From: Antedon mediterranea
Taxonomy: Eukaryota; Echinodermata; Crinoidea; Comatulida; Antedonidae
NCBI RefSeq assembly: GCF_964355755.1
Contig: NC_092671.1
Location: 17,944,001-18,008,000 of the forward strand
Length of the DNA: 64,000 bases
Direction: 5' to 3'
Shown: positions 36,787 to 49,838 of the stretch, piece after piece
Layout: every line of letters starts with the position of its first letter
Position numbering within the stretch: the stretch's first letter is position 1
Notes under the pieces: generated by a model
Seen by the model: only the letters and a program-made list of their open reading frames with translations
Databases searched by the model: none
Told to the model about the DNA's origin: nothing
Program-made: the position numbers and the translations under genes

Positions 36787-39700
36787 TCAATCATCAGTTG
36801 ATTGCTGCGGAGTTATACATCCCCTCAAACCTGTATTACCCCCAGTTAACAAGGAGGGCGTGCTTTCCATTAGTTGGTGCCATTGTGCTACCTGTTTTCG
36901 AGGTGCCTGGAGCATTTCCTGCCAGTGTTCAGAACCTTGTCCTGGTGAATTTGCTCCCACTTCACAGACTCCTATTAGTTCACTATGCCCTACCCTGTTT
37001 ATATAAAAATGTAACAATTATTATGTTAACGCCTCTTTATTTTCTTGAGTATGTAATGAAATGTTTTAATAGAATCAACGTGTCATCTCAACAATAGATG
37101 AATATACATTGCTAGTAGTAGGCCTACGGTATAATTGGATTCTTAGAATAGATTGAAAACTTTTTTTCTTTAAAGACTAACAATAGACCTACTTATCTAC
37201 TACCACAAAAGAGAAAAAAAAAATAGACCTACTTATTATTTACAATTATACAATTATATCCTTCTTAAAGGCTTCCCTATAACTGATTACATTTAGTTAG
37301 ATAAAGGAAGAGTGAAATTTCACTCTTCCTGGTCAGATAATTAAAATAAGTCGTTATAAAAATGGACAGTTAGATACATGTTCAGAAATTCCGCAAGAGA
37401 ATCAGAAAGTCATCACGTGATATTATTACGTGTGTATTTTTCAGTCGCTTTTGTATGTAATGGCCATCATACAAAAAAAAGTAAAGAGCATTTCCTGGCC
37501 AGGTGGTGTACAGTCTGCTGGTGGTCTTTTTTAGTATGAAGACAAGGTGACAATAAAGCGTCTGAGATATACTATTTACCTTCTGTTTTTTTGTTTTGGA
37601 ACATTTCTAATACGTTAAGTTGTGGCATGGAGGTACAACATATATGTAAACCTCAATGGTTATAGTAATGATATTGAATCTCTGAGCTTATATTGATATC
37701 CTGTCCATGTCATAGCGCAAGAACTCCCTTTCAGTCAATACATACCAATCATGATCTACCACCGCTACGACTAGAATGATCTCATCCATACATTCTGGTG
37801 TGACGTCAAAGACCATTGCTTCATTATACACAGGATTGAGGGTGTTCTTCTTGACTGTTGTTTTCCGTTTCTTGAGACGCTTACCTTGACTTATTAAAGA
37901 CACTTTGACATATGGATCTGGAATAAAGAATATCCAATTATATATAGCGTTACATATATGAAACATATTCGTTACTGAATCGAGTTTTCAAACTGAAAGT
38001 TATTATTTCTGGGCTGCTCTTTCGGTCTCTTCTATATATGTCATAGCTCTTGGGGCTCTTATTGCAATTAATTGGATTTAGCCCAAATAGTTCGTTTATT
38101 TCACAGTAAAGAGAACATTATATTTCCTTTATAACATCCTTCAACCAATCTTTGACAAGATATGTTGTTATATCCCATTACGTTTCAAAACACGCATGAT
38201 TTATCCAATCTAATCATCAATGAAAGTGTCTACGGCGCAGGGTACAGTGTTATCAACTGAATAACATCGCATATTGAAGTATTAGAGCATTAATCAATTA
38301 CATTGATTTGACATCACAGATTAGCTTACGGACATAAGGGTAATTTTGACACACACAAGGGAACCTAAGGCGTTAAGGAAACCAAATCTGCGAAAATTCG
38401 TGCTTAGCTAGCTGCATAAAGCATCTTTAGAATGAAAGAAACATAATTTCAAGATTATCAACATTGGACATCAGTTTGGTTTCATTATTCCAGCTATCAT
38501 TATCATGCTATGACAACTCACAATTTGACAATGATATGCTCAAATTCTTGTTATTTGATTAGAAGATTGTTGATCACATGATGTTTAAGAAAAAAGACTA
38601 TTACACGATCGTATGATTTGTACGAAAACAAAATCTTCTCGCGTACGAAAAAAAAAATCCCAAGGCCAACTGTGAACCTCCCTGGTGATTTTCACTAAAA
38701 TTTGCTTATCTACACTAGGCATAGGACTATGTTTCGGTTGTTGACATATTATGCATAGTAATAAATAAAATGTTTTATATAAGTGGTAGAGAATACTCCA
38801 TTTGTTGAAAGAGACTGTTCCGCTTCTTTAAATATAGCAATCATTCATGAAATATTTCCCACCATTCAACTCATGAAATATTCTCTACCATTCAACTAAT
38901 AAACGTTGATGTAAAACGGTAGCCGATAAACATACTTTAATATTTACTATTTCTGCTTTTATGATATACTGTATTCATTTTGTTTGGATATAAATGAATA
39001 TTTGAAGATGTGAGGATTTGATTAGGTAAGTACCTCATTATTATTTAACCATTTCCAGTAGTAGTGTGTATAGACGTAAACTGTGTATGTATGTACGCAA
39101 AATATCGTTATTAGAAAATAAATAATTGTGTGAGATTTGTTCGCCAAATTCATTTTCATCAGTATCTAATTTTGCATTTAGCCTTAGTATGGAGTATCAA
39201 ATGTAATCTAAACGCTGCTACATAAGCATATTGAATTATATATTATACTGATATATTAATTCGTCAATATGATTCATATGGTATAGTGAATGAAATGCAC
39301 AGTATTGTTGACATGGTTGGCGCTACATACAGCAACTGTCATCATCGTTTTGAAATGATTAACCTCTTGAACGCTATGCACATTATTCCTAAATACACTT
39401 AATGATCGAAATTATCACTGTAATCATTCATAAAAATTGTCCTACATTTAGCGGTTAAACAGACTGCTCCCTGTCCCAATTAAATGGTTACCAGTATTAT
39501 AAGTAAACGCATTATAATAAGACTAATTAAATAGAACAACATTTTGTATGCAGTAAGTGTATTTCCATCTAAATCTCATGATTGGTTTATTACGGTTATA
39601 GTAATTAATAGTCATTTCTCTGATATCTTATTTAATATTTCAATACAGTTATACATTCCAATTTTATGTTAGTATGTCAAGGTAAGTAAAAAAACCAACC

Positions 39701-42700
39701 TATTTTTGCACGCCTAGCGTGGACTAAACTGTCAATTTATAATGATAATATCTACTGGACAAGAAATCGACTTCTTCAGTACACGCTTTAACTTTATTAC
39801 GCTGTCTATAATTTGGTTTTATTTTTTCGGTTTATGGCAGAGATATAATTGATATCATTCTTATTGATATTTCTTGTGGTCTGCTAAACATTTCGTATAC
39901 AACATTCCTTTCTTGGTCCAATTGTTCTTTTGTTTGTCGTCAGAAGTATTATTAACTAAATGTGGCCATTTCAGTCGGCTGTATTTAATTCCTGGGCTCC
40001 ACTTTTTTTATTGTTCATTTAGTCGCACGTTACTACACGTTTGTCTACAGTGGAGTGCCATAGATAAGATTAATGGCATCCCCCTTAAGTTGGATATCAT
40101 CTTGGGGCCATTTCATGCGTGAATGGAGACCAAGCTTATTTGACAGTGTTACGATTACAGACATACGAGGCAATTTGAAAAAAACACTATTCATAATACA
40201 TTTTTTTTGGGATAGTAAATATCGGGTAGCTAAAACTTGTTTGAAGTTTAGAAAACTTAGAGATATTATGAAATAAGGTTGTGTCGAGTTATTGACAATA
40301 AATCAGATTGAACAACTTTAAGTCTATTGAAACCGACATAAATGGTTGAGTTCCCTCCGGCTTTTTAACTGATCGAATATGTATAATGGTAGTTTATGGA
40401 TACTGAATCTATCGCCGAATGGTTATATTGTTCTGTTTGAAAATGTTTGAACTTACCGTTGTTTTTCAAGTGGTTGTTTAATACTGTAAATATAGGCCTA
40501 AGTATTGAATTGGGGAACAAACATTCTTGAAAATCTGTTTTAAAAGCTAGGTGCGGGCAAAAAATTTCTATTGATCATACATTCCAATAATTATCGGTCT
40601 ATAGTTTCCCCTATGTTTCATAATTTTTGGGATTTTATTTGTGTTACAGGAGCTTTTTGAAAATTAGCACTTTCATATACTGATATGATAGTTCAAAATT
40701 ACACAGTAAAATCTCTATTTTTTTGTACACAAATTTTGAAAATAGAGAGGTATTTTAAAAAGCTATGAAAAATAAACGGTGTGGTAAAAAATGTTATCAG
40801 ATGACTAAATATAGGTAATATAACTTGAATTTTACATTTCTGGTATTTTTATTCAACTTCAGAATTTTATTTTCATGCTATAGCAAAAATTATCCACCGT
40901 ATATCCACTATCTTTGTTCACCTTCTAGGGAGTCACCAGACATGTTATTACATTATGTTAACTACCTAACTACTGAAAAAAGGTCTTCCTGGTTTTTTTG
41001 GCAGAGTTTTGCCAAATTTTGTATTTGACCATATTAGGGGAAATTCATGGTTTTTCGTCTTGATTTCTGTTACAAATATTTGATTTATGTACAATTAACC
41101 AGATTTTATATTTAAAATTCATGCCTGTACCTGAGCTTTAAAAAATGTTACCGCACCATCGACACATTCTTTGTTATCAGATCAATCATTTTGCTATTTT
41201 TAATTGATAAAAATAGTAACAAGTTTATCTTATATTATAATTTCCTAGATAGGTAATACACAAATAAAATGTTTTTAATAAATATATGGTATGGCTAGTG
41301 GTTATATAATAAACTATGACGTTGTTTTTATAACGTATGGTAGAAAGAAGATTAGCATATTAATTTACGGTTTATTATCGTTGCCAGGGAATTCCATATT
41401 GAGTAAAAATACATTCATTATCTTGTACTCATGGTTGTAGGCTTTGATTAACTTAATTTAATTTTTTTTTATAATACACAGTAAACGGTCTATTTAATGC
41501 ATACGTTTATTATTGTTTTAATGTTATCCTGTATTAATTAATTAATTCATCTTTTATTCCGGAGGGTACATCTATATAATAAAACATACAAAACAAAGAA
41601 AAAATTCAACCTGAAATCAATACATTTTTTCACAATCACAACCTAAAATATTAATTTGCAACGCTGGTGAATGTTGGAATGTGGAAGTACATTGTAGACT
41701 ATTATTAAACTAATACAAATGTCATTAATTCTTGTTGAAACACTTATTGATGGACTTCCTTGAATACTATCTGAAGTTCCTAACTTGTTCTTAAAAAATA
41801 AATGTGTTCCTAGATGATACTTACCGGAAGCACCAGTGATATCCATGGCCCGCAGGTTCCTCGCTTTTAACACATTCAAAGTTAACCGATGGGCAGTTGG
41901 TAGAAAACATAACGAGAACATAATTTCTCCAAGGTCCGGTTTATCCTGGAAATAGAAATATGTAATGTTTAAAATAATTCATTCAAGTTTTTTCAAATTT
42001 ACTCATTCTTTTCACTATGAGACAATATAAATGTTGTGATTCTTTTGTAAGTTACTAATAATTAATTTTGTAATAAAGTTCTCCAAAGACGTAGGCTACA
42101 GATTGCCAAAATATTTTCATCAGCGTAACTTTTTCCTATCTTTTTCATGCTTTTCTGCTTTTGAACCAAATAATTTGTTACTTTTTCTTGTTCTGTTTCC
42201 AATCATGTTTTGCATTCATATTATACTAAAACAGCATTTATTCAAGATCCAACAGTGTAACGATATATTTTATTTTTGTCTACACCGCAGCAGTGAAAGC
42301 TGAAATAGTTGAAATAAACGATGTTGTTTAGAGTTTTATTTGATTAGAAGAACAGATATAATAAAAAAATAAACTGTGATTCTTTTAATTACCGGTATAT
42401 TTGATGGTATATTTTCATATCCAAGGTATGTATACTCCTAATGTCTTTGTTAGGACATTCACGCTAAACGGTCGTCATGTGACTTGTAATGTGTTTTTTG
42501 AACCGATTCGCAAACTCATTCAAAATGAAAACAAAGTGATAAGGTTTTCCCAAGATGCAGCGCAGAAGATTCCGAATTAGTAAGCTCATCTTCTTGGTGA
42601 CCAATAACCCCAGAGACAAAATGTCTATGTTCATAATTCTTTACAATTAATGAGATTGGTTCAGACAAACATTGATATTTCCTGTTAACTGCGTGTTCAT

Positions 42701-45700
42701 TATTGTCTTAAAACGCACCCTTCAATTATTTGTCCACATAATTAAGTTTGTGTTCACATTTATAGTTTTACGGCATTAGATATCCTTGTAGACATACGCT
42801 CATTATTGCAAATCCGCTGTTAATTTCTTGCCTCGCATGGAAAAACATTCGATGCACGAACAATAAGTTGCAATTTGCGTTTCAAATTAAATTACGTGCG
42901 AGTTATATAGAAAATATAATTGATCACATTAAACTAAGGTTGGCTATTTAAATGTAATTATAGTTTTGTAATTTTAAATATAAATCAAAATGGGCTTCAA
43001 AAGCGTTGTGGCCCAGAAAACCAGAATACATTTTAATGTTTAGAGTGTGTGAGAATGAAAGTGAGAGATGGTGAATTTGGTGCACAACAACGAGCGTCAT
43101 GAAAAAAGTCAATTTTTAAGGAAGTGGTGCTACAGGACTCTTTTAGTAATATAGGAATGACGAAAAAAGAATGTGGATATAATCAAAAATGTTTATGTTT
43201 TAGGCTTAAACAGCATATTTTAAATCAGGAGCTACCCTTTTAGCAGACATTGACCGATGATTATTATACAAAACTATCAAAGCAATTTAGAGGTATATAA
43301 CTGGGGCAGACCAAAATAAATATTGCTTCAATCATATAAGAACTTGATTTGAAGCATATACCTACAACACAGAATTTTTATTGAAATTATATTGTAGATA
43401 ATGATATCATTTATGATTCTGAGTACTGGCAAACTAAACTGAACAACCTTCGTACTAGATTATCTGAAAACATTCATATTCTTGTCAATTACACTATAAT
43501 GAGATGGCTTGTGTATATAAGCAGCACATCAATCGAACTTTTACCAACATAGGCTAAATAAATGACTTTGTTAGTAAATTTAATTATTTCTGTTATATTG
43601 ATATTATGTTCAATGGTTGGTTGTTATAACCACAAAGGAGGATATAAAACATACTACATATAGATATAGAGTTTATAAACATTATTTGGATCGTTAATGG
43701 TAAGGGGGTGTATTGACATATAAAATATTGACCAAAATTGTTATTGCTAATAACGAACGTTGTGCGAATACAATCACGAAATATTCTATTTATGAAAGAA
43801 GCGTTGTTTGTGTTATGGATCATTAATTAAATAAGGTCCATGTTTCAATATCAGTAAAACATTAAGGACAGCAGCTGATGAATACTTTTATTGGTCCCAT
43901 TGTTTATAATATACAGTCTGTGCGAATATTGATTGTTAGTCAAGTGGATCGCTTGTGCTAAAATAGTTAGCAGATATCACTAATTGAACATAGTTAGAAC
44001 CAAGTGAACAAGGCTAATAATTTAAGACAGACTGTCTACCATGGCTTGTCGTTCTTCAGATACCGACCGACCAGAAATTAATTACGGCATTAACACATCA
44101 TGAGCTGTGATAGAAGCTTGATATACAAACAGACCATGCATTAGTTATTAGTTAGTTATTTTCTGTAAATTTGGACCTGCAAGTATTACGCCATGTTTAT
44201 ACATGTTAATATTATGCTTGTTTTATTCTAAGTTGACATAATTAACAATCTTCAAATGCCGAGGGATATTACGGGTTATTTAATAACCCAAGTAATCCAT
44301 TTCTGGAACTTGAACTCGCTCGTGTAAAACGACTATACTTAATGAAGGCGATTAAGTGTAAGCTTTGTGAACAGAGCTTCTGGACATCGATATCTTTAAA
44401 TTCTAAACTTATCATCTACAGTAGTTAGTGATAAATTAAAGTGACAATCCACAGCGGTGATATGATTAAACTTCAATCCATGTGTTCATATTGGTAACAA
44501 TAATGCTAATGGAATGTATAATCAGTCCCTGAATGTACAACGCGTGGTAATTTAGTACCAGTAAATCGCGTAAATGATTTTCTTTCGGTATTTTAGATTC
44601 CTGACGTTGTGCCGGCCCAGACTTCTCTGTATAAAGGCAGCGGAGGACATGGCGTAGTAGTCCTACATTGCTTTCGAAAGACAAGGCTTACATATTGTAT
44701 TTAATATTAGAAAGTCAGGAAAGAGGGAGCTAAAGTGCGCTACAGTATAATCATCTACTTGCGTTAGGTTTCTATAGTTCGTGTGTAGACCTACACAATA
44801 CGGATGCCCAAAATCTCCGAACAAAATTCATTCTAATATCCACTAATTCTAAAAGTTTCGAGATAGGTTATATCAATAATTATTTATTTAAGCGATAAAA
44901 ATCCAGGATTTCAGATTCAGAGATTTTATAACCCCATAAAATGATATATTCATAACTTGTATGATTTGATCTAAGGGAATATCTAATGTTATGGAGTTGA
45001 ACTAGTATATCCGACGATTCTAAAATTGGTCTTCCATTGGACAGAATAGAATGTTATTGCATGTATGTTCACTATCAATCATTTATTTATATAATAAAAT
45101 TCAGTTACAAAGACATTTGGCTAAAACGCTACTGGCATACAATCTCAATTACTGTAGCAAAATAACATAGGTAATACATGACAAGATAAATAAGATTGGA
45201 TATACGCATTAAGTTGTTGATATATGTTCGTAGGCATCAATTAGAGAATGGGCCAAATATAGGGGCTTGATGGAAGGATTTAAACATGGCGTGTAGTAAG
45301 TAGTGGGGTATTGTAGAACGTTTAATATTTGGCCTACAGTAGGAAAATATAGAGGGTTGTCTTGATTGTGTTCTAAGTTTTAGAATGTTAATAACGGGTA
45401 TTGTTAAACTGGGCAAATGGTGATCTGGAGAAGGGTGTTGGAGGCTTGCGCTGTTTGCACTGCGAAATTCTGAATTTTCATAAATTGTCTTTGGTTTAAC
45501 TCAAGTTGTGAAATCAATTTTAATTAAGCAATTTGGAGGATGTTTGCGCAATTGTTTAGTATACCCGAAACAGAAACTTTGAAATACGGTACGGTAGTAC
45601 TTGCTTGCATGATTCTTAACAGTTTGAAATAAATTTACTACTTAATTAATTGCTTGCAGATAGATGGACTTTATGAGAATATGATAAGAATAGAATCCGG

Positions 45701-48003
45701 TCACGTGTGCTCGAATGCACTATTTAGTTATGTGATTGGTCCTTTTTAAAATTGTCTTTTGAACAGTGATTTATTTTTGACATTTTTTGCTTAAGCACAA
45801 ATTGTTCTAGAACAAATCTTTAATTATGTCTGAATAAATCGAAGAATTATAGTTCACATTTTAAAAATCATCAATCGAATACAGGCATGGAACATTGATT
45901 TATTAAACATGAATATATAATATGCAGTTCTTGATAATCATAGTAATCAATTATTTATCTGAATTAGCACTTGAGAAAAACAAGAAAAAATGAGCTCCTG
46001 ATGAATTTAATACAGTAAAAACAACTTTTATATGTATATGTATGTTTATTTGTATACATTTTAGGTTTTAGTTAAATGCATGAGGTGTATGCTATTTAGC
46101 ATTAACACAATTAGCCTATACCAAACTGTATACGGTACCGTATACTATTAAAAATACCTTTTTGAGTTCAGTGGCACGTACCAACCAAAGTAAGTAATTA
46201 TAAATCAATTGTTGTTGGTCTGAATAAGATTTAAGAATATTACTTCTTTAGAAAAAAAAAATATTACAACGTAAAAGATACCAGTTCCATAATAAGAATA
46301 CACACAAATCTAAAACTCTGTCTACACTATCAAACTAGTTTGACAAAAAAGTGTGATGTGTCCAAATATGGTAGTGATATATCCAAATATGGCAGTGATA
46401 TGACATCATCGTGTCCATATGGGCACATTATATTTTTGTCGCATAAAGTTTGAGAGTGGATACAGAGCTAAAGGCTTAGTCTAGTGTGTATATATTGTTA
46501 TTTTATCTCAGTTTTCATTTATGAAAACCAAGAATGTTTTACAATCTCCAGTTCAAGGTAGCGATGTAATTGAAGACGCTGTTTAATTATAATGTCTTAT
46601 TAATCTTCATCTTATTTCCAAATGATCATTAAATCTTTGGTCAATACGTCTAGAATTTTGACAAATTACTAATTAGTTTAAGGTACATATGTCTAGTAAG
46701 CATTTAAAAAAACTGATAAGGTCAGACTTCAAGTCTAGTCGCACACTTATGTTCTATAGGCTAGTAACAGTTTTTAATTTTCCATCAAAAATAAAATTAT
46801 TTAATATAGGATAATTGAGAATCACTCTTAAGTATTATTTTTAATTCCACAATTTAATCAATTTGCATAAAAATATATTCAATTTGTTCTTTTTGTAAAA
46901 TGCACGATTAGAATCACTGTTGTATAAATAACTCTTAGGTCTTAACTTCGCCGAATAAGTGATTACAAATTTAATTTCAGTCGCAATGTTCTAATGAAAC
47001 CGAATTGTGTTAATTGAATTAACGTCGAATAGTTAATATCATTTTAAGAACAGATTGTTTACGTACATGCATAAGTTTCGATTTGGACTCTTGTTTATTA
47101 TATAGCCTCTTACCTGACTTTGTGTACTGTAAATATCCAGTTGAAAAGTTCTTGCACCCCTTGTTGGATCCACTTTATTCATCAAATCATCAACAGATAT
47201 TTCTCCAATTAAATCATGCCGGGAAAACCGATCAAAATCATATATTGTAAATTTGAGAGATTTTTCGGATAAATCCGAATAGGCAACATTAAATTCAAAA
47301 GTTTCGTGAAAGGTAGGGTTGCAGGTTTTCCGATGAACTTTAGTTTGGAATTTTTTACGGTCTGGATAGAGATATATTTTAACATACGGGTCTGAGGTAC
47401 CGGAGAAGTCTTTGGCTGGTAGTCCCGTTGCTCTAATAACGTGAACCATTAAACTTTCGCTCGGTTGATCATATTTTAATGATACTTCCATTTTGCCACA
47501 CAATTGTCCCCGGGATTCCGCCTCATTAAAAACATTACGATATAATTCTGGTCTCAAGATTCCAATTTTAGGCTCCTCTTTGAGATGTTTTTTTATTTCA
47601 AACTCTACACTTCGTGATGGGCTACCTTGTAAGGAAAGTTGTTTACGGAAGGCTTCTTGTCGCTGTTTTTGGGTAAGTAGCGGCACAGTCGCCTGTCTTG
47701 GAAGCACCTTTGCCGGTGAAGACATTGGAGAGAATGCGGTGTTGTAGTCGTTGTGATTGTTTCGTTCGATAGTCGTCGGTGATAGATCATGCATTGAAGG
47801 AGGTACCCCGTCACTCTCTACGTCAGTATCATCTTCGCTGAGGTGCCAGTACTTGCGATGTACAACCTGTGTACTTGTTGAGCGACTGAGCGATCTTGAA
47901 CGTCGACATACGCAGAGAACAGATAACACAGCCACGAAAATAATCACCAACGCAGAGGTAATTGGAATCGCTACGGCTTGCCAAGGGACATGTATGACGT
48001 TAC
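36787..48003 (-). CDS. Synaptotagmin of the 3/6/9/10 group, N-terminal exon missing
   Basis: Exons found on the minus strand are 48003-47114, 41945-41825, 37917-37746 and 36994-36787, giving 462 aa in continuous phase. The first is a large exon with a membrane segment ([16 protein letters not shown]), a long Ser/Thr-rich linker, the [12 protein letters not shown] block seen before C2A in this group, and all of C2A. C2A keeps all five calcium ligands ([27 protein letters not shown]). C2B spans the last three exons, with MDITGASDPYVK, the polybasic [26 protein letters not shown] and the [19 protein letters not shown] signature. The protein should be a membrane-anchored calcium sensor for vesicle or membrane fusion. 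The first exon starts in phase 1 after TCTCATAG, so at least one upstream exon with the start codon lies right of 48003. The C-terminus has an unusual 28-residue tail after the family's normal end. Confidence 0.92.
37305..37330. repeat. Perfect 26-bp palindrome
   Basis: AGGAAGAGTGAAA is followed directly by its exact reverse complement. A looser, interrupted version lies at 7395-7450. Both are followed by CCTGGTCA-like sequence, suggesting ends of a short inverted-repeat family. Confidence 0.7.
37918..41824. other. Third intron of the 3/6/9/10-type synaptotagmin
   Basis: This is intronic sequence between the two C2B exons. No further exon, RNA gene or recognisable element is seen. AT-rich with scattered simple words. 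Confidence 0.5.
41946..47113. other. Intron between C2A and C2B exons
   Basis: A 5.2-kb intron that separates the two C2 domains. Apart from the MITE at 46314-46469 I see no convincing exon or repeat. A short minus-strand frame ([20 protein letters not shown]...) near 44650-44555 has good codons, but nothing supports it. Confidence 0.45.
46314..46469. mobile_element. MITE, TCTGTCTACACT family, copy 1
   Basis: ACTCTGTCTACACTATCAAA at the left faces AAAGTTTGAGAGTGG, then ATACAGAGCT, at the right, with TAA-like bases at both flanks. The interior repeats CCAAATATGG(T/C)AGTGATAT twice. The right end is more worn than that of the copy at 57269-57394. Confidence 0.6.
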
Positions 48004-48979
48004 CTATGAGAGAGAAAAAAAAATGTTATTATTACATCCGTCTATTTACTTTTAAATTAAACGCCCAAAACTCATTTACACGCACTTTGTATACTTAGAT
48101 TTATTAATAAACGTGGCAATCTCAATTGACTATTTAACAGGCTTCACTCAGCACGATTTGCTTTCTTTGTTATGATTTCTAATAATAGCGATTCTGTTTG
48201 ATAGATAAATCAGAATAATTGACACACGACAAAATATTTGTATTGTTACTTACAGATTCTGTTGATTAGTTTTTAACTTTAGGTAGAAACTGTACATGCA
48301 TTTGAAGGATGTTACACGGATACACACAACTTATACGACGTAACTCAAAGAAGCATTTATAGAATATGTCATAATGCTTTAATAGTTACATTGATAATTT
48401 GCATACCGACATTTATTAGACATGCGCATTCTTTAAAAAAATTCTATTATTATGTTGCTAGTGGGTATTTTTTTTAATCAATTTGAATCTCTATGCAGAT
48501 TAAAGCAGTATAGTTGTATATCACAGATCTATTAGCAAATTTCAAGCCGATGTGCATTTTATAATTACAATCGATGCTTTAGGTAATGAAATCAGCAACA
48601 AAAAATAGGCCATACAAGAACATTGTAATTATAAGTACACATTTAATTTATCATTAGTACCAATTTTGAATATTTACTTTTTTTTTAATCTGACTGATTG
48701 GAGATGTGGGCGGAGTAATCGGCATATCAAAGTATATAATTTTTTTTAAATTTTAATTCTTTCTTTATTCAGTTGTTTTTTTACTACACGCAAGTTTATA
48801 ATAATTTAGATTAATTATTGTTGGTGTTGTTGAGATTGACTTAAGCACATTACGTACGATTGAACATCAGAAGTATAGACAACGAATCAAATAAAGTCCA
48901 TGTATCTTTATTCGTACATAACTCGTTGAGATTATGTAAAAGAGGATTTTAGATCTCTAACACACACTTATACATTATT
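48004..48979. other. 5' intron of the synaptotagmin, no exon found
   Basis: The missing N-terminal exon must lie here or further right. I found no ATG-containing frame with a phase-1 donor that I could defend. Confidence 0.4.
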
Positions 48980-49147
48980 TAGCCCTGACGAAGGAATCAT
49001 GTTGTCTAAAAGCTTGGCATTTTTTCTGCCTGTTTACTTTATCGTTTCACTTTATCGTTTTGATTTAGCTTTCTGCTTATTATCCAGCCACTGATACCCA
49101 CATCATTATCATTTTCACTTTCCAGTAATTTGCCTTTGTATTTTTAT
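48980..49147 (+). repeat. Penelope-like repeat, copy 2 (worn)
   Basis: CCCTGACGAAGGAATCATG replaces the hammerhead-like segment. It is followed by TTTTCTGCCTGTTTACTTTA, CCAGCCACTGATACCCACA and CCAGTAATTTGCCTTTG, in the same order as at 9470-9640. The stem is lost, so this copy cannot fold like the others. Confidence 0.5.
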
Positions 49148-49308
49148 TTACTACCGGGCCTCAGCCTTAGATGACGTGCTTAAGTAAGCATATGCTCATT
49201 TCTAATAATTAATTGTTGGACGATGCGCCGAGATATGTTATTGGGTAGTAAATATAATATTTCCATTCTCTTCTTTGGTGCTTCAGAACCACCATTGTTG
49301 CTTATTAC

Positions 49309-49838
49309 TGTTGTAGCACCCACTAACGTAACAATCAACCACTAATGTAACAATTTCATTAACCACTAATGTAACAAACTTCATTAACCACTAACGTAAC
49401 AAAATGTAACCACTAACGTAAAAACAGTAGAAAATGTTAGTGGTTAAACTGTTGTTACGTTAGTTTGGAGTTGGATAGCCGAGCGGTTAGGACACTTGAC
49501 TGTCATACAGATAGACAACTCCCAATCCACTCAGCTGTAAATGAGTACCTGGTTGAAAATACTAGGGAGAAAAAGGCGGCGTGGAAAGGAACTGGTCACC
49601 CTACCACATAATGCCGAGGCTTAGTACAATGAGCTCCTAACAGTTCATTTTCCTACGTTCAGAGAACACGGGACTCACCATTACCTTTTTTTTACGTTAG
49701 TGGGTAATGGTACGTTAGTGATTGATCTATGTTACGTTAGTGGTTAATGTTACGTTAGTGGTTGATGTTACGTTAGTGGTTGATGTTACGTTAGTGGTTA
49801 GGCCTAATTTTATGGTACATTAGTGGGTGATACAACTG
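49309..49838. mobile_element. TIR element with inverted minisatellite arms
   Basis: The ends TTGTAGCACCCACTAACG and TTAGTGGGTGATACAA are inverted matches (about 20 of 25 bases over the longer ends). The left arm is an array of CCACTAACGTAAC units and the right arm an array of GTTACGTTAGTGGTT units, that is, the same unit reversed. Units of the left arm are separated by short variable spacers. A SINE sits in the middle (49465-49691). There is no coding frame. The superfamily is unknown. Confidence 0.6.
49465..49691 (+). repeat. tRNA-derived SINE nested in the TIR element
   Basis: GATAGCCGAGCGGTTAGGA near 49475 is a good tRNA A-box head. CAGCTGTAAATGAGTACCTG and GCCGAGGCTTAGTACAATG follow in the body, and the copy ends in a run of T. 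TTACGTTAGT flanks both sides (49455-49464 and 49692-49701) as a 10-bp target duplication. Because this word is also the array unit of the host element, the duplication is supportive but not proof. The body could belong to the MetaSINE superfamily; that needs alignment. Confidence 0.65.

Noticed and set aside
36711-37097. Plus-strand 128-codon frame
   Set aside because: It is antisense to the last synaptotagmin exon and has no domain of its own.
44466-44684. Minus-strand frame in the C2A-C2B intron
   Set aside because: It starts at TTG, has no splice phase compatible with the gene and no recognised domain.
49470-49545. Possible tRNA gene (GATAGCCGAGCGG head)
   Set aside because: No matching acceptor stem, T-arm or B-box can be built; the body and flanking duplication fit a SINE.
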